DNA of 64,000 nt from Megachile rotundata (lineage: Eukaryota > Arthropoda > Insecta > Hymenoptera > Megachilidae): NCBI RefSeq assembly GCF_050947335.1, contig NC_134993.1:12338001-12402000 (forward strand). Direction: 5' to 3'. Each line of letters starts with the position of its first letter. Position 1 is the stretch's first letter. The notes under the pieces were generated by a model that ran no database searches, was not told the origin of the DNA, and saw only the letters and a list, made by a program, of their open reading frames with translations. The translations under genes and the position numbers were made by a program. Shown one piece after another: positions 42,991-54,560 of the stretch.

Positions 42991-43785
42991 CGTCTCACAA
43001 AGCTTTGAATTCACTAATTACAACTTGTACAAACATATCATTAAATATAAAATAATCCACATTTGAATCATTTTCATTTATTTTCAATCTTGCAAAAATT
43101 ATAAACAACTATTTCTGACCGACCCGTAAAAAATCATTTTTCAAAACCGAACACGCCGACGAATTAATTTTAGTAACACATTATTTATATTTTTGTTTAT
43201 AGAACACTTGGTTGTTAGACCACTTGTTTCTTGTTTAAAAATTGTAGTTTTCAGAGAGAACGACGCAGTCCGAAGATCAATTTTTCACCGACGCAGCTCG
43301 AAGATTAATGGAAGACGCGGACCAACACCGAACACGAAAAGCGTCCGTGGATGTGTGCCACAAATCGGTTAGCTGTCAGTCCGTTCTCTAACAACTGACA
43401 GCCTAAACTGCGAATAGTAGAAGCCATTGGCATGAACGCTACCCCCAGGTAGTAGGCGCCCCTCCTCTACGAGGCTCTTGAAAGCGGTGGTGGTTAGTGA
43501 ATGGGGATAGTAGATCGCTTTCGATTATTATGCGTTTTAGGAACCGAAGCCGAAATGTTTTGTTACTTTTATTTTAACTTTGACTTACAATTTTCAAATT
43601 TTACTTATCTTTTCATTTTTACACTTTTAATTATATTTTGAAGCTTTCAATTTTTAATTATATTTTTCTCATTTACTTACATTTTGATGGTTTTTGGTTT
43701 TATTACTTTTAGGTACATTTTGGAGTTCGATTTTTCTAATTTTTATCAACTAAATTGTCAAACTTAGAAGTCTCTGAACACTCAA
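42991..43785. other. Intergenic, with CpG-richer segment 43240-43520
   Basis: Contains GACGCAGTCCGAAGATCAA and its near copy GACGCAGCTCGAAGATTAA 40 bases later. No gene recognised. Confidence 0.35.
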
Positions 43786-43789
43786 GTTT

Positions 43790-44300
43790 TTAAGGTTAGG
43801 TTAGGTAAGTTAGGTGAGCTAGGTTAGATGAGTTAACAGGTTAGGTTAGGTAAGTTAGGTAGGTTAGACAGGTCAGGTTAGACAAGTTAGGTGGGTTAGG
43901 TAGGTTAGGTCAGTAGGTTAGGTCAGTAGGTTAGGTCAGTAGGTTAGGCCAGTAGGTTAGGCCAGTAGGTTAGGTCAGTAGGTTAGGTCAGTAGGTTAGG
44001 TCAGTAGGTTAGGTCAGTAGGTTAGGTCAGTAGGTTAGGTCAGTAGGTTAGGTCAGTAGGTTAGGTCAGTAGGTTAGGTCAGTAGGTTAGGTCAGTAGGT
44101 TAGGTTAGGTAGGTTAGGTTGGGTAGGTTAGGCTAGCTAAGTTAGGTAGGTTTGGTTAAATAAGTTAGGTAGGTTAGGTTAGATATGTTAGGTAGGTTAG
44201 GTTAGATAAGTTAAGTAGGTGAGGTTAGATAAGTTAGGTAAGTTAGGTTAGATAGGTTAGATAGGTCGGGTTAGTTAAATTAGGTAGGTTAGGTTAGTTT
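43790..44300 (+). repeat. TTAGG-like array with homogeneous 13-bp core
   Basis: From about 43912 to 44103 runs GTTAGGTCAGTAG, roughly 15 near-perfect copies. On both sides are irregular GGTTAGGTAAGTTAGG-type units. The TTAGG core equals the insect telomeric motif, but the array is interstitial and its unit is 13 bp. Confidence 0.92.
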
Positions 44301-45685
44301 TAAATTAACATTCAAAGTAATGCTTCAACCTAACCTTTGTCGTTCTGCATAACTTACAACTTACAAACCAGTATTCACAAGAAACTTGAGAAACTGAGCG
44401 AACAAAAGGATCGAAAATAAAAAATTTCCCGCCAAAGAAACCGAAATCAAAGAAAGAATTTTGCGTCGCAATTCGAAAGGAGCAGCTGTTGAAATCACAG
44501 ACGAACGTTCTACAGAAGAAAAGCAAGCCAGAGATTAAAGGGGAGGATCCACAGAAGGGAAAAGCACCCTTAGCGGAGAGTGTGCCCCATCGACACCCCT
44601 AGCGAGCCCCCGAAACCGTGCACGTGCTGTTGTAGGGTGGCCACCCTTGGACCAGCGATCTTCGAAAAGAGTTCGATTCGAACGAGTAACATTTGAGATT
44701 AATTCTCGTTGGTACAATTAGACACTTGACAATTAACGAGTTCACCCTTGCTTTCTCTCGTTTTTTATTTACTGAGCTATCGAATTTAAGAATCTCTGAA
44801 CACTCAAGTTTCTGAACTTTCAAATTTCTGAACTTGTGAACCCAAAATTTTAAAAATCTTCAAATCACATCTCTAAATTATTCAAGTTTGTTTAAAAATT
44901 TCCTATTGAATTTTATTGAAATTTTATTTTTAGAATTGAATTGTTGTTGTTTGTAATTGTTTTATTTAACTTCAGAACTTCTCTAATTCACTACACTACA
45001 GAATTAGATAATTATTTTATCTAACATAGATGAAGTTTTTGGTTTAGTATTTATCTCATTCTTCTTGTGATTATATAGCTTTTTTAACAACCATCTAATT
45101 GTTCGATTTATAATAATACATAAATAATAGTATATTATAGCTATAATGATAATAATAATAATAGTACGTAAATAATAATATGTTATAGCTGTTTATAATT
45201 GTTCAAGTATTTTTTAAATAATTATCCAAACTTCGTTACAAAAAAATATCTAATAATTCTATAAATTATTTTCGAAAACTCGAAGTGGAACGTCCGCCAT
45301 TTTGCTCTATGACGTCACGTGACCATTCACCGCTGATGCAACAATGACAAGCTTATCCAGAGATCACAGTTTCCACGATTTCCCCATTTCGATTCACACA
45401 TTTAATCCCCCATTTCTGTTCTTAAGCCATTGAATAGATCGATTTGCGATCGCAACATCTGTCGCTATTGTAACACAATGGAGCATCGATTTCTCGTGCT
45501 ATTTCTTGGAAATGTTTCTATTAAAATTCAACATACGTTCAGACCTTTGTGACTGGTTTATGACTAAGAAAATTAAATTGAAATTTTCATTTCGTTAGTC
45601 ACGAAATTATTTAGTCAATTGTTATTTTATTGAATATCTTGAAAATTGCGAGAACAAAAATTAGAGAAAAATATGTTGCTACAAA
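44301..45685. other. Intergenic, with CpG-richer patch 44440-44720
   Basis: A GTCCGCCATTTTG motif followed by GACGTCACGTGAC lies at about 45290-45325. Otherwise AT-rich. No gene recognised. Confidence 0.35.
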
Positions 45686-45689
45686 AGTC

Positions 45690-46150
45690 AGTTTGTAAAT
45701 TGTATAAAAATTGTGTAAAATTGTATAAACTTGTATAAAGCTGTGTAAAATTGAATAAAATTGTACAAAGCTGTATAAAATTGTTTAAAATTGTTTAAAA
45801 TTGTTTAAAATTGTACAAAATTGTATAAAATTGTTTAAAATTGTACAAAATTGTATAAAATTGTATAAAGCTGTATAAAATTGTATAAAATTGTATAAAG
45901 CTGTATAAAATTGTCTAAAATTGTCTAAAATTGTCTAAAATTGTCTAAAATTGTCTAAAATTGTATAAAATTGTATAAAATTGTATAAAATTGTATAAAA
46001 TTGTATAAAATTGTACAAAATTGTACAAAATTGTCTAAAATTGTATAAAATTGTCTAAAATTGTCTAAAATTGTCTAAAATTGTCTAAAATTGTATAAAA
46101 TTGTATAAAATTGTATAAAATTGTATAAAATTGTACAAAATTGTATAAAA
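45690..46150. repeat. 10-bp minisatellite, unit TTGTATAAAA / TTGTCTAAAA
   Basis: About 45 copies; variants TTGTATAAAA, TTGTCTAAAA, TTGTACAAAA and TTGTATAAAGC occur in blocks, showing local spread of variants. Confidence 0.95.
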
Positions 46151-47384
46151 CGTATATACAATATAAATTAGTATAATGTCTAAATAAAATTTCAATTGTA
46201 ATGTACAAATTACATGTTCAATAAATTTACTTAATTAAAAATGAACACAAATTGCATATTATTGTTACAATTATATAATTATACTATAGTAGTCAATTCT
46301 ATTAAATTAAAACAGATTGAGTGACGTAGATAAAAACAGAAGCTTCAATTCGGAACGTACGTATAATAAACATAGAGATAGATAGACTAGTACTCTAGAG
46401 AAGTTTCCGAAATATTTTCTAAGAAAATAAATCAGCGTTCGATGGTTTTCGTTCGATTGAAAGATCGCAGACGCATGGCTGCCATTTCTCTTTATGAAAG
46501 CATTAATACTTGTCTGAAGTAGTATTCAATTTTCTTTTGTTTGGATCATTCTCTTGAAAATTCCATATTTTTACATTTCTAAGTTACAAAAGGTAATTTT
46601 GAAATTTTTTAAATCAAAAATGCACAAACACCCTGATCCTCAAATTCCAAAGCTCTCAAATTTTTATTAAATCCCCTACAGTTTCAAAGACTTAAGACTG
46701 CTCTGTTTTACACAAAATGGCGGACGAAGCATCCTGTCAGAAGAAGACGTTTAACAGGAAACATCTGCCACATTTAATTCGTGACTGAAGATCTCTTCAG
46801 ACATCGTTTTTCAATACCATGTCTACAAACAGTTGCTTTAAACTAAAAATAAAATACTATAAATAAATGAATGATAAAATGTTCGTGACAATGTATGATT
46901 AAATGACAAAAATTAATTCATACAACTATTCTTCTGAGCAAAATTATTCTTGACTAAAGTAATCTTTATTTCTCTAATTTAATATAGAGACACCAACATA
47001 TATTTCAAGTTTCTACAGCATGAAGGAAGTATGTATCATCTTGAGTTCGTTGTTATCTTGACAAAGAGGCTGCAAAAGTGTCTCAGGATGTGCTCTTCTC
47101 TGCACGATTGTTTCTTGGCACGTGCGTGCTCGCAGAGAACATCTGCAGACCCTAGAAGCCTCCTTTTTCACGGATGTACACCGGTTGTCATCGATCCTCC
47201 TCGTTGTTCATAAATCAAGGAGATTCGAGATGTACCGGGTCCATGGCATCTGTCGCTCTGCACGTGTCTTTTGAATATCTTCTTCGGATAAGCATCCTTT
47301 GTAACAAAATTTATTTCATGAAATTTAGGTCTTAAATATTACATTTTAGAATTATTAATTACTTTTCAAATTTTTAAATTCATG
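46151..47384. other. Intergenic
   Basis: AT-rich with a CpG-richer patch at 47020-47290 and an AAAATGGCGGACGAAG motif at about 46716. No exon recognised. Confidence 0.35.
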
Positions 47385-47705
47385 AATCTTCAGATCTCTC
47401 AATTTTTAAATACATAAGTTATGAAATTTGTGAGTGTTCATATAATTAGAGCTTCAAATTCATGAATCTTCGAATCCCTCAATTTTTAAATACATAAGTT
47501 ATGAAATTTGTGAGTGTTCATATAATTAGAGCTTCAAATTTATGAATCTTTGAATCTCTCAATTTTTAAATACATAAGTTATGAAATTTGTGAGTGTTCA
47601 TATAATTAGAGCTTCAAATTTATGAATCTTCGAATCTCTCAATTTTTAAATACATAAGTTATGAAATTTGTGAGTCTTCATATAATTAGAGCTTCAAATA
47701 GTTTC
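47385..47705. repeat. 80-bp tandem repeat, four copies
   Basis: AATTTTTAAATACATAAG recurs at 47401, 47481, 47561 and 47641, exactly 80 bp apart, with few differences between copies. Confidence 0.97.
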
Positions 47706-48189
47706 ATCTTTAAGTCTCTAAAAATTGAAGAGTATAAATCTATAAACGTTTGATACTTCAACAAATTCCTATAATTCCCACATTCTCTAAATTCCCATAA
47801 TTCCCAGTGTTTAACGAAAGTGTTTGTTTGAAAGGAATACAACCAATGTATTCTTTAAGAGAAACGAGAGTGAAGGTTCTTCGTTAAGTAGCGAAATTAA
47901 ATCGACTCGCAATTTACAAATCCTTTAAGTGGGATTAAATCAGAGAGAATTTGAATAAGTTGATTAAGCATGCAAATCCGTCTTGTTACGTCCTAACCTT
48001 CTTTTCTACGAACTCTTGTCCCGTTTCAGCTAACGACGTTAAAGCTTAATGCCTCTTAATATTTTATGGCAACTAACAGTGTAATTGTTACAAAAAAAAC
48101 CACTTTAGAAATTAGATTTATCAGTAAAAATTGTATATCATTTTAATAAAAAAAAGGACACTAATAAGTACCATTATTACTTAACTAGT

Positions 48190-49190
48190 TATTGTTAAAT
48201 TAGGTTAGGTTACTTTAAACATTACGTAACTTTTCTTAAAAATGTAACACCTTTTAAATTAATAAAATAATATAAAGAAGTTAATAAATAAAGAAAAAGT
48301 TAAAAAGAAACAGTATTGTGAATGATATACTTTTATTTTATTCAGAAGTTAGTTAGGTTATTTCCACCAACCTAACCTCACCTAACCCAACCACAAAATG
48401 TTCATAAAGTTATACTAATTAATAAATGAATAATGAGTGTAAAAAAAGAGAATAACAAATGCTAAAAATATAAAAATGTTAGGTTCGTATAGATTCCATC
48501 ATAGAGTCGCTCTAACCTAACCTAACCTTATCTAATCGAACCTCAAAGTGTCCATAAACGTGACCCAAAAAGAAAGACAGTATTTCTGCATTATATACAC
48601 CGTTTAAAAATTGCAAGTCTAAATAAAAATTTGTAAAAATACAAAAGTTGTTAGGGTCTCACAGACTCCGCCACAGAGTCACCCTAACCTAACTAACCTT
48701 ATCTCCTAATAACTTAAAAGTATCCATGAACATAACCTAAGTAGAAGAGACAGTATTCAGCAATCTACACATTTTTATTTTATTTGAAAATTGCAAGTTT
48801 AAATAAAAATTTATGAAAACATAAATATTGTTAGAATCAGCCATAGAGACACCCTAACCTAACCTAACCTTCTCTCACATAACCTAAAAGTACCCACAAA
48901 CATAACCCCAAAAAGAAAAACAGTATCCAGCACTCCACACCTTCTTGTATTATAAAAAAATTGCAAGTTTAAATAACAATTCAAAAAAACAATAAAAATT
49001 ATTAGGGACTCATAGATCTTCCCATAGAGACACTCTAACCTAACCTAACCTTCTTTTAAATAACTTAAAAGTATGCATAAACATAACCCCAAAAAACGAC
49101 CCACTATTCAACATTCTCCATATTTTTGTATTATTTAAAAATTGCAAGTCTAAATAAGAATATAAAAATTGTTAGGGTCCAATAGACCCC
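48190..49190. repeat. About 175-bp repeat with CCTAACCTAACC segments
   Basis: Roughly five diverged copies; each has ATTGCAAGTYTAAATAA, GTTAGGGTCTCAYAGA, CATAGAGACACYCTAACCTA and AACATAACCCCAAAAAG-like parts. Confidence 0.8.
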
Positions 49191-49677
49191 ATAAAAGTAA
49201 GAACCAGGTGTTACATCCGTCGACCATTAATCACACGTTCAATTAAAAAAAGGGGAGAGAAGTATCAGCCCCGATGACGCTGCAGGAAGTTCATCGAGTA
49301 AAATTAAACTAGAAATAGGCGAATTAAAAATCCAATTTTAGTAAACTTTTTCAGAATTTGCGTATCAAACGAACCGTGACCGGTGCCACATGGCGCTATA
49401 ATTTCAGCAGCGCGTGCCCGAGGGTTTCGCGCCCTTCGTTCAAGGGTTCGGGGTGGAAAGGACCCGCGGGGTTGCACGTGGCCACCGGATGCGATTCTTT
49501 TCGTTTCGCTAGGGAATTACCTGGGAGACCGAACAAACAGGAAATTTGCAGTCCCGTAACAAGTTGGGAAAGTATTTTACTTAATTATTATCTAATTTTG
49601 TTTATAACAATTTCATTTTATTTATTTTTTATTTTGTTAAATTTTAATAATGTTAGAGACTGCTATAATTAACAAGA
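49191..49677. other. Intergenic, CpG-richer 49340-49560
   Basis: GC-rich island directly left of the fold-back element. A 104-codon frame (49358-49672) is open but has no recognisable features. Confidence 0.35.
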
Positions 49678-51838
49678 ACACATTTATTTTCTTTCACAAT
49701 TTAAATTTGATAATGTAGCTTCCTTCTGTTATATAGGCTCTCGTTATATTGCCGTTTACACAAGTTCAACCTTATACAATATCTCTACAGTAATACTATT
49801 TTATTCCAAAGCCTCAAGTTGCCATAATATACAGTTACAACATTTTGAAGCTTTTATACATTTAATTTGTAAGAACGACATTAAAAATTTATCTTACATT
49901 ATTAAGAGAACCAGTACTAGCATAAGAAAGTTACTTTTCAAGTAATAAATTAGAAACATTGAAGATATTTTGAGAAACACGTACTTACGCACTATTCCGC
50001 GTTTGAATTGCGCGCGCGGTGGCTACAGAATGCTACGCGTGACGTCACTACTCCGTGCGAGTCGCTGCAACTGAAAATGTCATTTTTATGAGAAATAAGG
50101 CATTTCCGGGAATATTTCGGCACATTGGCGACGCAGTATGGTTCCTGAGGCATTTAGAAACAAATTTCTATTAGGGTTTGATGCGTTTTGATGCCTAATA
50201 AAGCCAGAAAATCAATTTTTGTCGAATTCGGTCCAAAACGGTACAGGTGGCGCCATCTAGCGGCGAGCGGTGGAACTACGAAAAACTAAAATTTCGATTT
50301 TCTCGAAAACTAGCGGCTTTTCCGAAATTCTGAGATATACAAATTGTTCCTTGCCGCCTACGGAATCGAACGAATGTAATTATAGCCTGCTAGGACCATT
50401 ATTAAAGAAAATAGAAAAATAGCCCATTTCATGGACCAAAAAATTGCCGTCCATCTAGCGGTGAAAGTTGGAACTAACGAAATAGAAAATCTCGATTTTC
50501 TCGAAAAGTAGCGACTTTTCCGAAATTCTGAGATATACAAATTGTTCCTTATCGCCTAAGGAATCGAATGAGTACTTTCATAGCCCTCTAGGACCCTTAT
50601 TAAAGAAATTAGAAAAATAGCCCATTTCATGGACCAAAAAATTGGCGTCCATCTAGCGGCGAAAGTTGGAACTACAAAAATAGAAAATTTCGATTTTCTC
50701 TAAAACTAGGAACTTTTCCGAAATTCTGAGATATACAAATTGTTCCTTGTCGTCTATGGAATCGATAGAATACCATTATAACACGCTAGCACTATTAATA
50801 ACGAAATTAGAAAAAAAGTGTAATTCATGGACTTTTTTCGATTAGTTCCAACTTTCACCGCTAGATGGACGGTAATTTTTTGGTCCATGAAATGGGCCAT
50901 TTTTCTATTTTCTTTAATAATGGTCCTAGCAGGCTATAATTACATTCGTTCGATTCCGTAGGCAACAAGGAACAATTTGTATATCTCAGAATTTCGGAAA
51001 AGTTGCCAGTTTTCGAGAAAATCGAGATTTTCTATTTTTGTAGTTCCAACTTTCGCCGCTAGATGGACGGCAATTTTTTAGTCCATGAAATGGGCTATTT
51101 CTCTATTTTCTTTAATAATGGTCCTAGCAGGCTATAATTACATTCGTTCGATTCCGTAGGCGACAAGGAACAATTTGTATATCTCAGAATTTCGGAAAAG
51201 TCGCTAGTTTTCGAGAAAATCGAGATTTTAGTTTTTTGTAGTTCCGCCGCTCGCCGCTAGATGGCGCCACCTGTACCGTTTTTTACCGAATTCGACAAAA
51301 ATTGATTTTCTGGCTTTATTAGGCATCAAAACGCATCAAACCCTAATAGAAATTTGTTTCTAAATGCCTCAGGAACCATAATGCGTCGCCAATGTACCGA
51401 AATATTCCCGGAAATGTCTTATTTCTCATGAAAATAACATTTTCTGTTGCAGTGACCTGTCACGGCGTAGTGACGTCACGCGTAGCATTCTGTAGCCACC
51501 GCGCGCGAAATTCAAATATGGGATAGCGCATAAGTACGTGTTTCTTAAAATATCTTCAATGTTTCTAATTTATTACTTGAAAAGAAACTTTCTTATGCTA
51601 GTACTGGTTTTCTTAATAATGTAAGATAAATTTTTAATGTTGTTCTTACAAATTAAATGTATAAAAGCTTCAACATGTTGTAACTGTATATTATGGCACC
51701 TTGAGGCTTTGGAATTAAATAGTATTAATGTAGAGATATTTTATAAGGTTGAACTTGTGTAAATGGCAATATAAGGCGAGTCTATATAACAGAAGGAAAC
51801 TGCATTATCAAATTTTAAATTGTACAAGAAAATAAATA
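49678..51838. mobile_element. Large fold-back (palindromic) element, about 2.2 kb
   Basis: The left end ACACATTTATTTTC and the sequence inwards (GATAATGTAGCTTCCTTC, TCGTTATATTGCC, CCAGTACTAGCATAAGAAAG, TGACGTCACTACTCCGTGC) reappear inverted on the right (GAAGGAAACTGCATTATC, GGCAATATAAGGCGAG, CTTTCTTATGCTAGTACTGG, GTAGTGACGTCACG). The arms are about 1.08 kb each, meeting near 50760, and include internal tandem units. There is no transposase frame, so it is non-autonomous. No convincing target-site duplication could be read at the AT-rich borders. This is the architecture of a fold-back element; assignment to a superfamily is not possible by eye. Confidence 0.85.
50247..51255. repeat. About 197-bp subrepeats within the fold-back element
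   Basis: In the left arm GCCATCTAGCGGCGA-like units start near 50250, 50448 and 50644. In the right arm the complement CGCCGCTAGATGG recurs near 50855, 51054 and 51250. Each unit continues with TTTTCTCGAAAACTAGCGAC, CTGAGATATACAAATTGTTC and TGTAATTATAGCCTGCTAGG-like sequence. Confidence 0.88.
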
Positions 51839-52140
51839 TGTATAAATATACTCATCTATCACATACGTTATTTATGGTACAAGGCAGAGAATTCCCAGAT
51901 CTTCCTAAAACATCTCACTTTAAAACTACAGTGCAAAATACTAAATAAATAAATTCATTAGCATGCAATTTATCACCACACAGACGTTTATTAGTATAAT
52001 AAATTATAATTTGTTACAAATGTATGATCACAGTGATTCAATCCTGTGTTAATGGAGGGCAGCAGTGTTCCCACTCAAAGTTTGAGAAAGAAACATCATC
52101 AGAAATTGCATAGTTTAAGGTTCTTTTAAATCTAGCCACC
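51839..52140. other. Upstream region of RpS8
   Basis: Short spacer between the fold-back element and RpS8, so the RpS8 promoter must lie in about 300 bases. GGTTCTTTTAAATCTAGCC just before the ATG includes a pyrimidine stretch that could be the 5'TOP start usual for ribosomal-protein mRNAs (inference). Confidence 0.35.
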
Positions 52141-53404
52141 ATGGGTGAGTTATTTGATTTTATGAGAGTTTTGTTTTCATCCATTTGAATCCATATTTTC
52201 AAATAAACAATCATTGTTAATTAAGCCTCTGTACGTTACTGAAACACTACACCTTCCCATTTCAGTATATATTATTTTGACAACTAAAGTTTTAGACTCT
52301 TTAATAATTATATATTAACAATATTTGTTTCTTATTTTGACATAAAATGTTTATAATTGTGAGACTTGCATCTCCCTCTGCGTTTATTTATTGTTATTTA
52401 CTTCTGACAATGTTATCTTTCTGAAATTTTAAGTTGTTTGCAATGTACAAGTAGTTAAAAGTGCATAGAGGTTATGTACATGTTTTCCATATTATTCTCC
52501 ATTTGTTTTGATGTAGGTTTAAACAAGAGCAATTAATTGTTTGCAGGTATTTCTCGTGATCACTGGCATAAGAGACGTGCCACTGGTGGCAAAAGGAAAC
52601 CTCTTCGCAAGAAGAGGAAGTTCGAATTAGGACGTCCTGCTGCAAACACCAAGCTTGGAGCTCAACGCATCCATACGGTATTACAATTAAAATACTTGGA
52701 ATTAAAGTAATAGTGATTGTGAATAAATATCTTGTTTCTGTGTAAACCAGGTGCGTACACGTGGTGGAAACAAAAAGTACAGAGCTCTGCGTCTGGACAC
52801 AGGTAATTTCTCTTGGGGATCAGAATGCACTACGAGGAAGACCCGTATTATTGATGTCGTTTACAATGCATCAAACAATGAATTAGTGAGAACCAAGACT
52901 CTAGTAAAAAATGCGATTGTTACCATCGACGCAACACCTTTCAGACAGTGGTACGAGAGCCACTATGTTTTACCCCTGGGTCGTAAACGAGGAGCTAAAT
53001 TAGTATGTATTTAGATTTTCCAGTTTTTAATATTATTGGATATTAGACGATTTAATAAAATAGCATGTATTTATAGACCGAAGCCGAAGAAGAAGTTTTA
53101 AACAAAAAACGCTCAAAGAAGGTTGAATCCAAATACAAAGCGAGACAGCGGTTTGCCAAAGTTGAACCTGCTTTGGAAGAACAATTTGCCACAGGACGTG
53201 TACTTGGTAAGCAATGTGCAGAAAATTGAATGTACAGAACAGTGAGAACTGATACACAAAACTTTGGAATACTAAACATAAATTTAAATTTCAGCCTGCA
53301 TAGCAAGTAGACCTGGACAGTGCGGTCGGGCTGATGGTTACATACTTGAAGGAAAAGAACTTGAATTTTACATGAGGAAAATTAAGAGCAAGAAAGCAAA
53401 ATAG
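52141..53404 (+). CDS. RpS8: 40S ribosomal protein S8 (eS8), 5 coding exons
   Basis: The exons are 52141-52144, 52547-52677, 52751-53002, 53077-53206 and 53295-53404, all GT-AG with matching phases. The first coding exon is only ATGG, in good context (GCCACCATGG). The protein is 208 residues, the usual length for eS8. It begins MGISRDHWHKRRATGGKRK, and has the TRGGNKKYRALRLDTGNFSW and WYESHYVLPLGRK motifs and a basic C-terminus ending KSKKAK. It is a structural component of the small ribosomal subunit. I looked for box C/D snoRNAs in its introns, since vertebrate RPS8 hosts some, and saw no convincing pair of C and D boxes. It is convergent with TfIIS. Confidence 0.98.
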
Positions 53405-53474
53405 ACATGTAATTACAAGAATAAAAGGATATCTCCCTTTTTCTTAACATTCTTGTTATAATTTTTGTGTACAG

Positions 53475-53480
53475 AATAAA
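53475..53480 (+). terminator. Poly(A) signal of RpS8
   Basis: AATAAA 71 bases after the RpS8 stop codon. Confidence 0.7.
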
Positions 53481-53519
53481 CTACAGTACTGAAAAGATTG
53501 CAGAGACATCTATACTAAC

Positions 53520-54465
53520 AGTTGCATGACCTGAATTACATTGTAGTTTGAGTTATGTAATTCAAGTTACTTGTTACAACTGCTATAAGCGAATTGTATT
53601 TATTGTTTGGGGTTATGTCATGGTTAGGTTAGATTCTCACCTAACCTAATGTAACATCTGATTTAACGTTTACATAACCTAAATGAACTTATGACCGACA
53701 TAATCTCGGGACTTTAAAATTCATATGATACCAAAAAGTAATAACAAATCTATGCAGCTTTAAACAGCCTTTGAAAATATGCTTCTATATAAATATGACT
53801 TTAAGAATAGAAATCTAATAATAGGCACTTGAAGATATACCTAACCTAACACAAACCCAACCTATCCTCGAGACCCGATAACTCAACCTAAAAAAGGCGG
53901 GATAAAACATTTTAAGACCTTTGAAACGAAACACAACATTGAACCTAGTCGATGTATAACTCTATAAATATTTAAAAAATGTAATAAGAAAATATTATAA
54001 TTTCAAATATATTTATGAGCGTCGGTTAAATATATCTGAGACTATGAAGTTTGGACTTTCACATTAAGGGTTTGAAAAACGCTACACTGTAATTACATAC
54101 CATGTATTTCAGTACTGTACCCACAATTTCGAAATTTTCAGAGATAAGACATGTGTGTAAACTCGTACAATGTAAAATGAAATATCTTACTTTTAATATG
54201 ACTCGCGTGTTACAACTCCCAACATTGACGCATTATTTAAAAGAATTCGAAGTATTTTCAGTCCGTCTAATTTATCCAGTTTCTCTTCGGTTTGATTCGA
54301 ATTCTACGAAGCTGAGTCCTAAAGTACATTACAATGTCAATATATACAGTAGCATGAAAACCAAGTACTTAGAAACTTGTGAAGAGATTAAAAGCATCAT
54401 TAAACGATTAATATACACTCTGTGAATGAGAAATTTTTATGCAATATACATCCAATGACGTCTCA
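53520..54465. other. Spacer between convergent RpS8 and TfIIS
   Basis: AT-rich, with scattered CTAACCTAA motifs (53625-53660, 53840-53870). A 107-codon plus-strand frame at 54102-54425 lacks protein-like features and probably lies antisense to TfIIS 3'UTR. Confidence 0.4.
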
Positions 54466-54468
54466 TTA

Positions 54469-54474
54469 ATTTTA
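54469..54474 (-). terminator. Possible poly(A) signal of TfIIS
   Basis: Minus-strand ATTAAA about 90 bases past the TfIIS stop. It is a variant signal, and more distal ones could be used. Confidence 0.3.
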
Positions 54475-54560
54475 ATACGTGTCGATTAATACGTAGGTCT
54501 TGAACGAAACACATCTTGCTTTCCATATCGATCAAAAATAACCATACGAAGTTAGAACGT

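Noticed and set aside
49430..49470. GTTCAAGGGTTCGGGG, considered as a tRNA-like B box
   Set aside because: No A box, cloverleaf or anticodon arm at a suitable distance.
52145..53294. Possible snoRNAs in RpS8 introns
   Set aside because: No RTGATGA box paired with a CTGA box and terminal stem could be seen in any of the four introns.
54102..54425. 107-codon plus-strand frame between RpS8 and TfIIS
   Set aside because: Lies at the 3' side of TfIIS, antisense to its likely 3'UTR, with no recognisable features.
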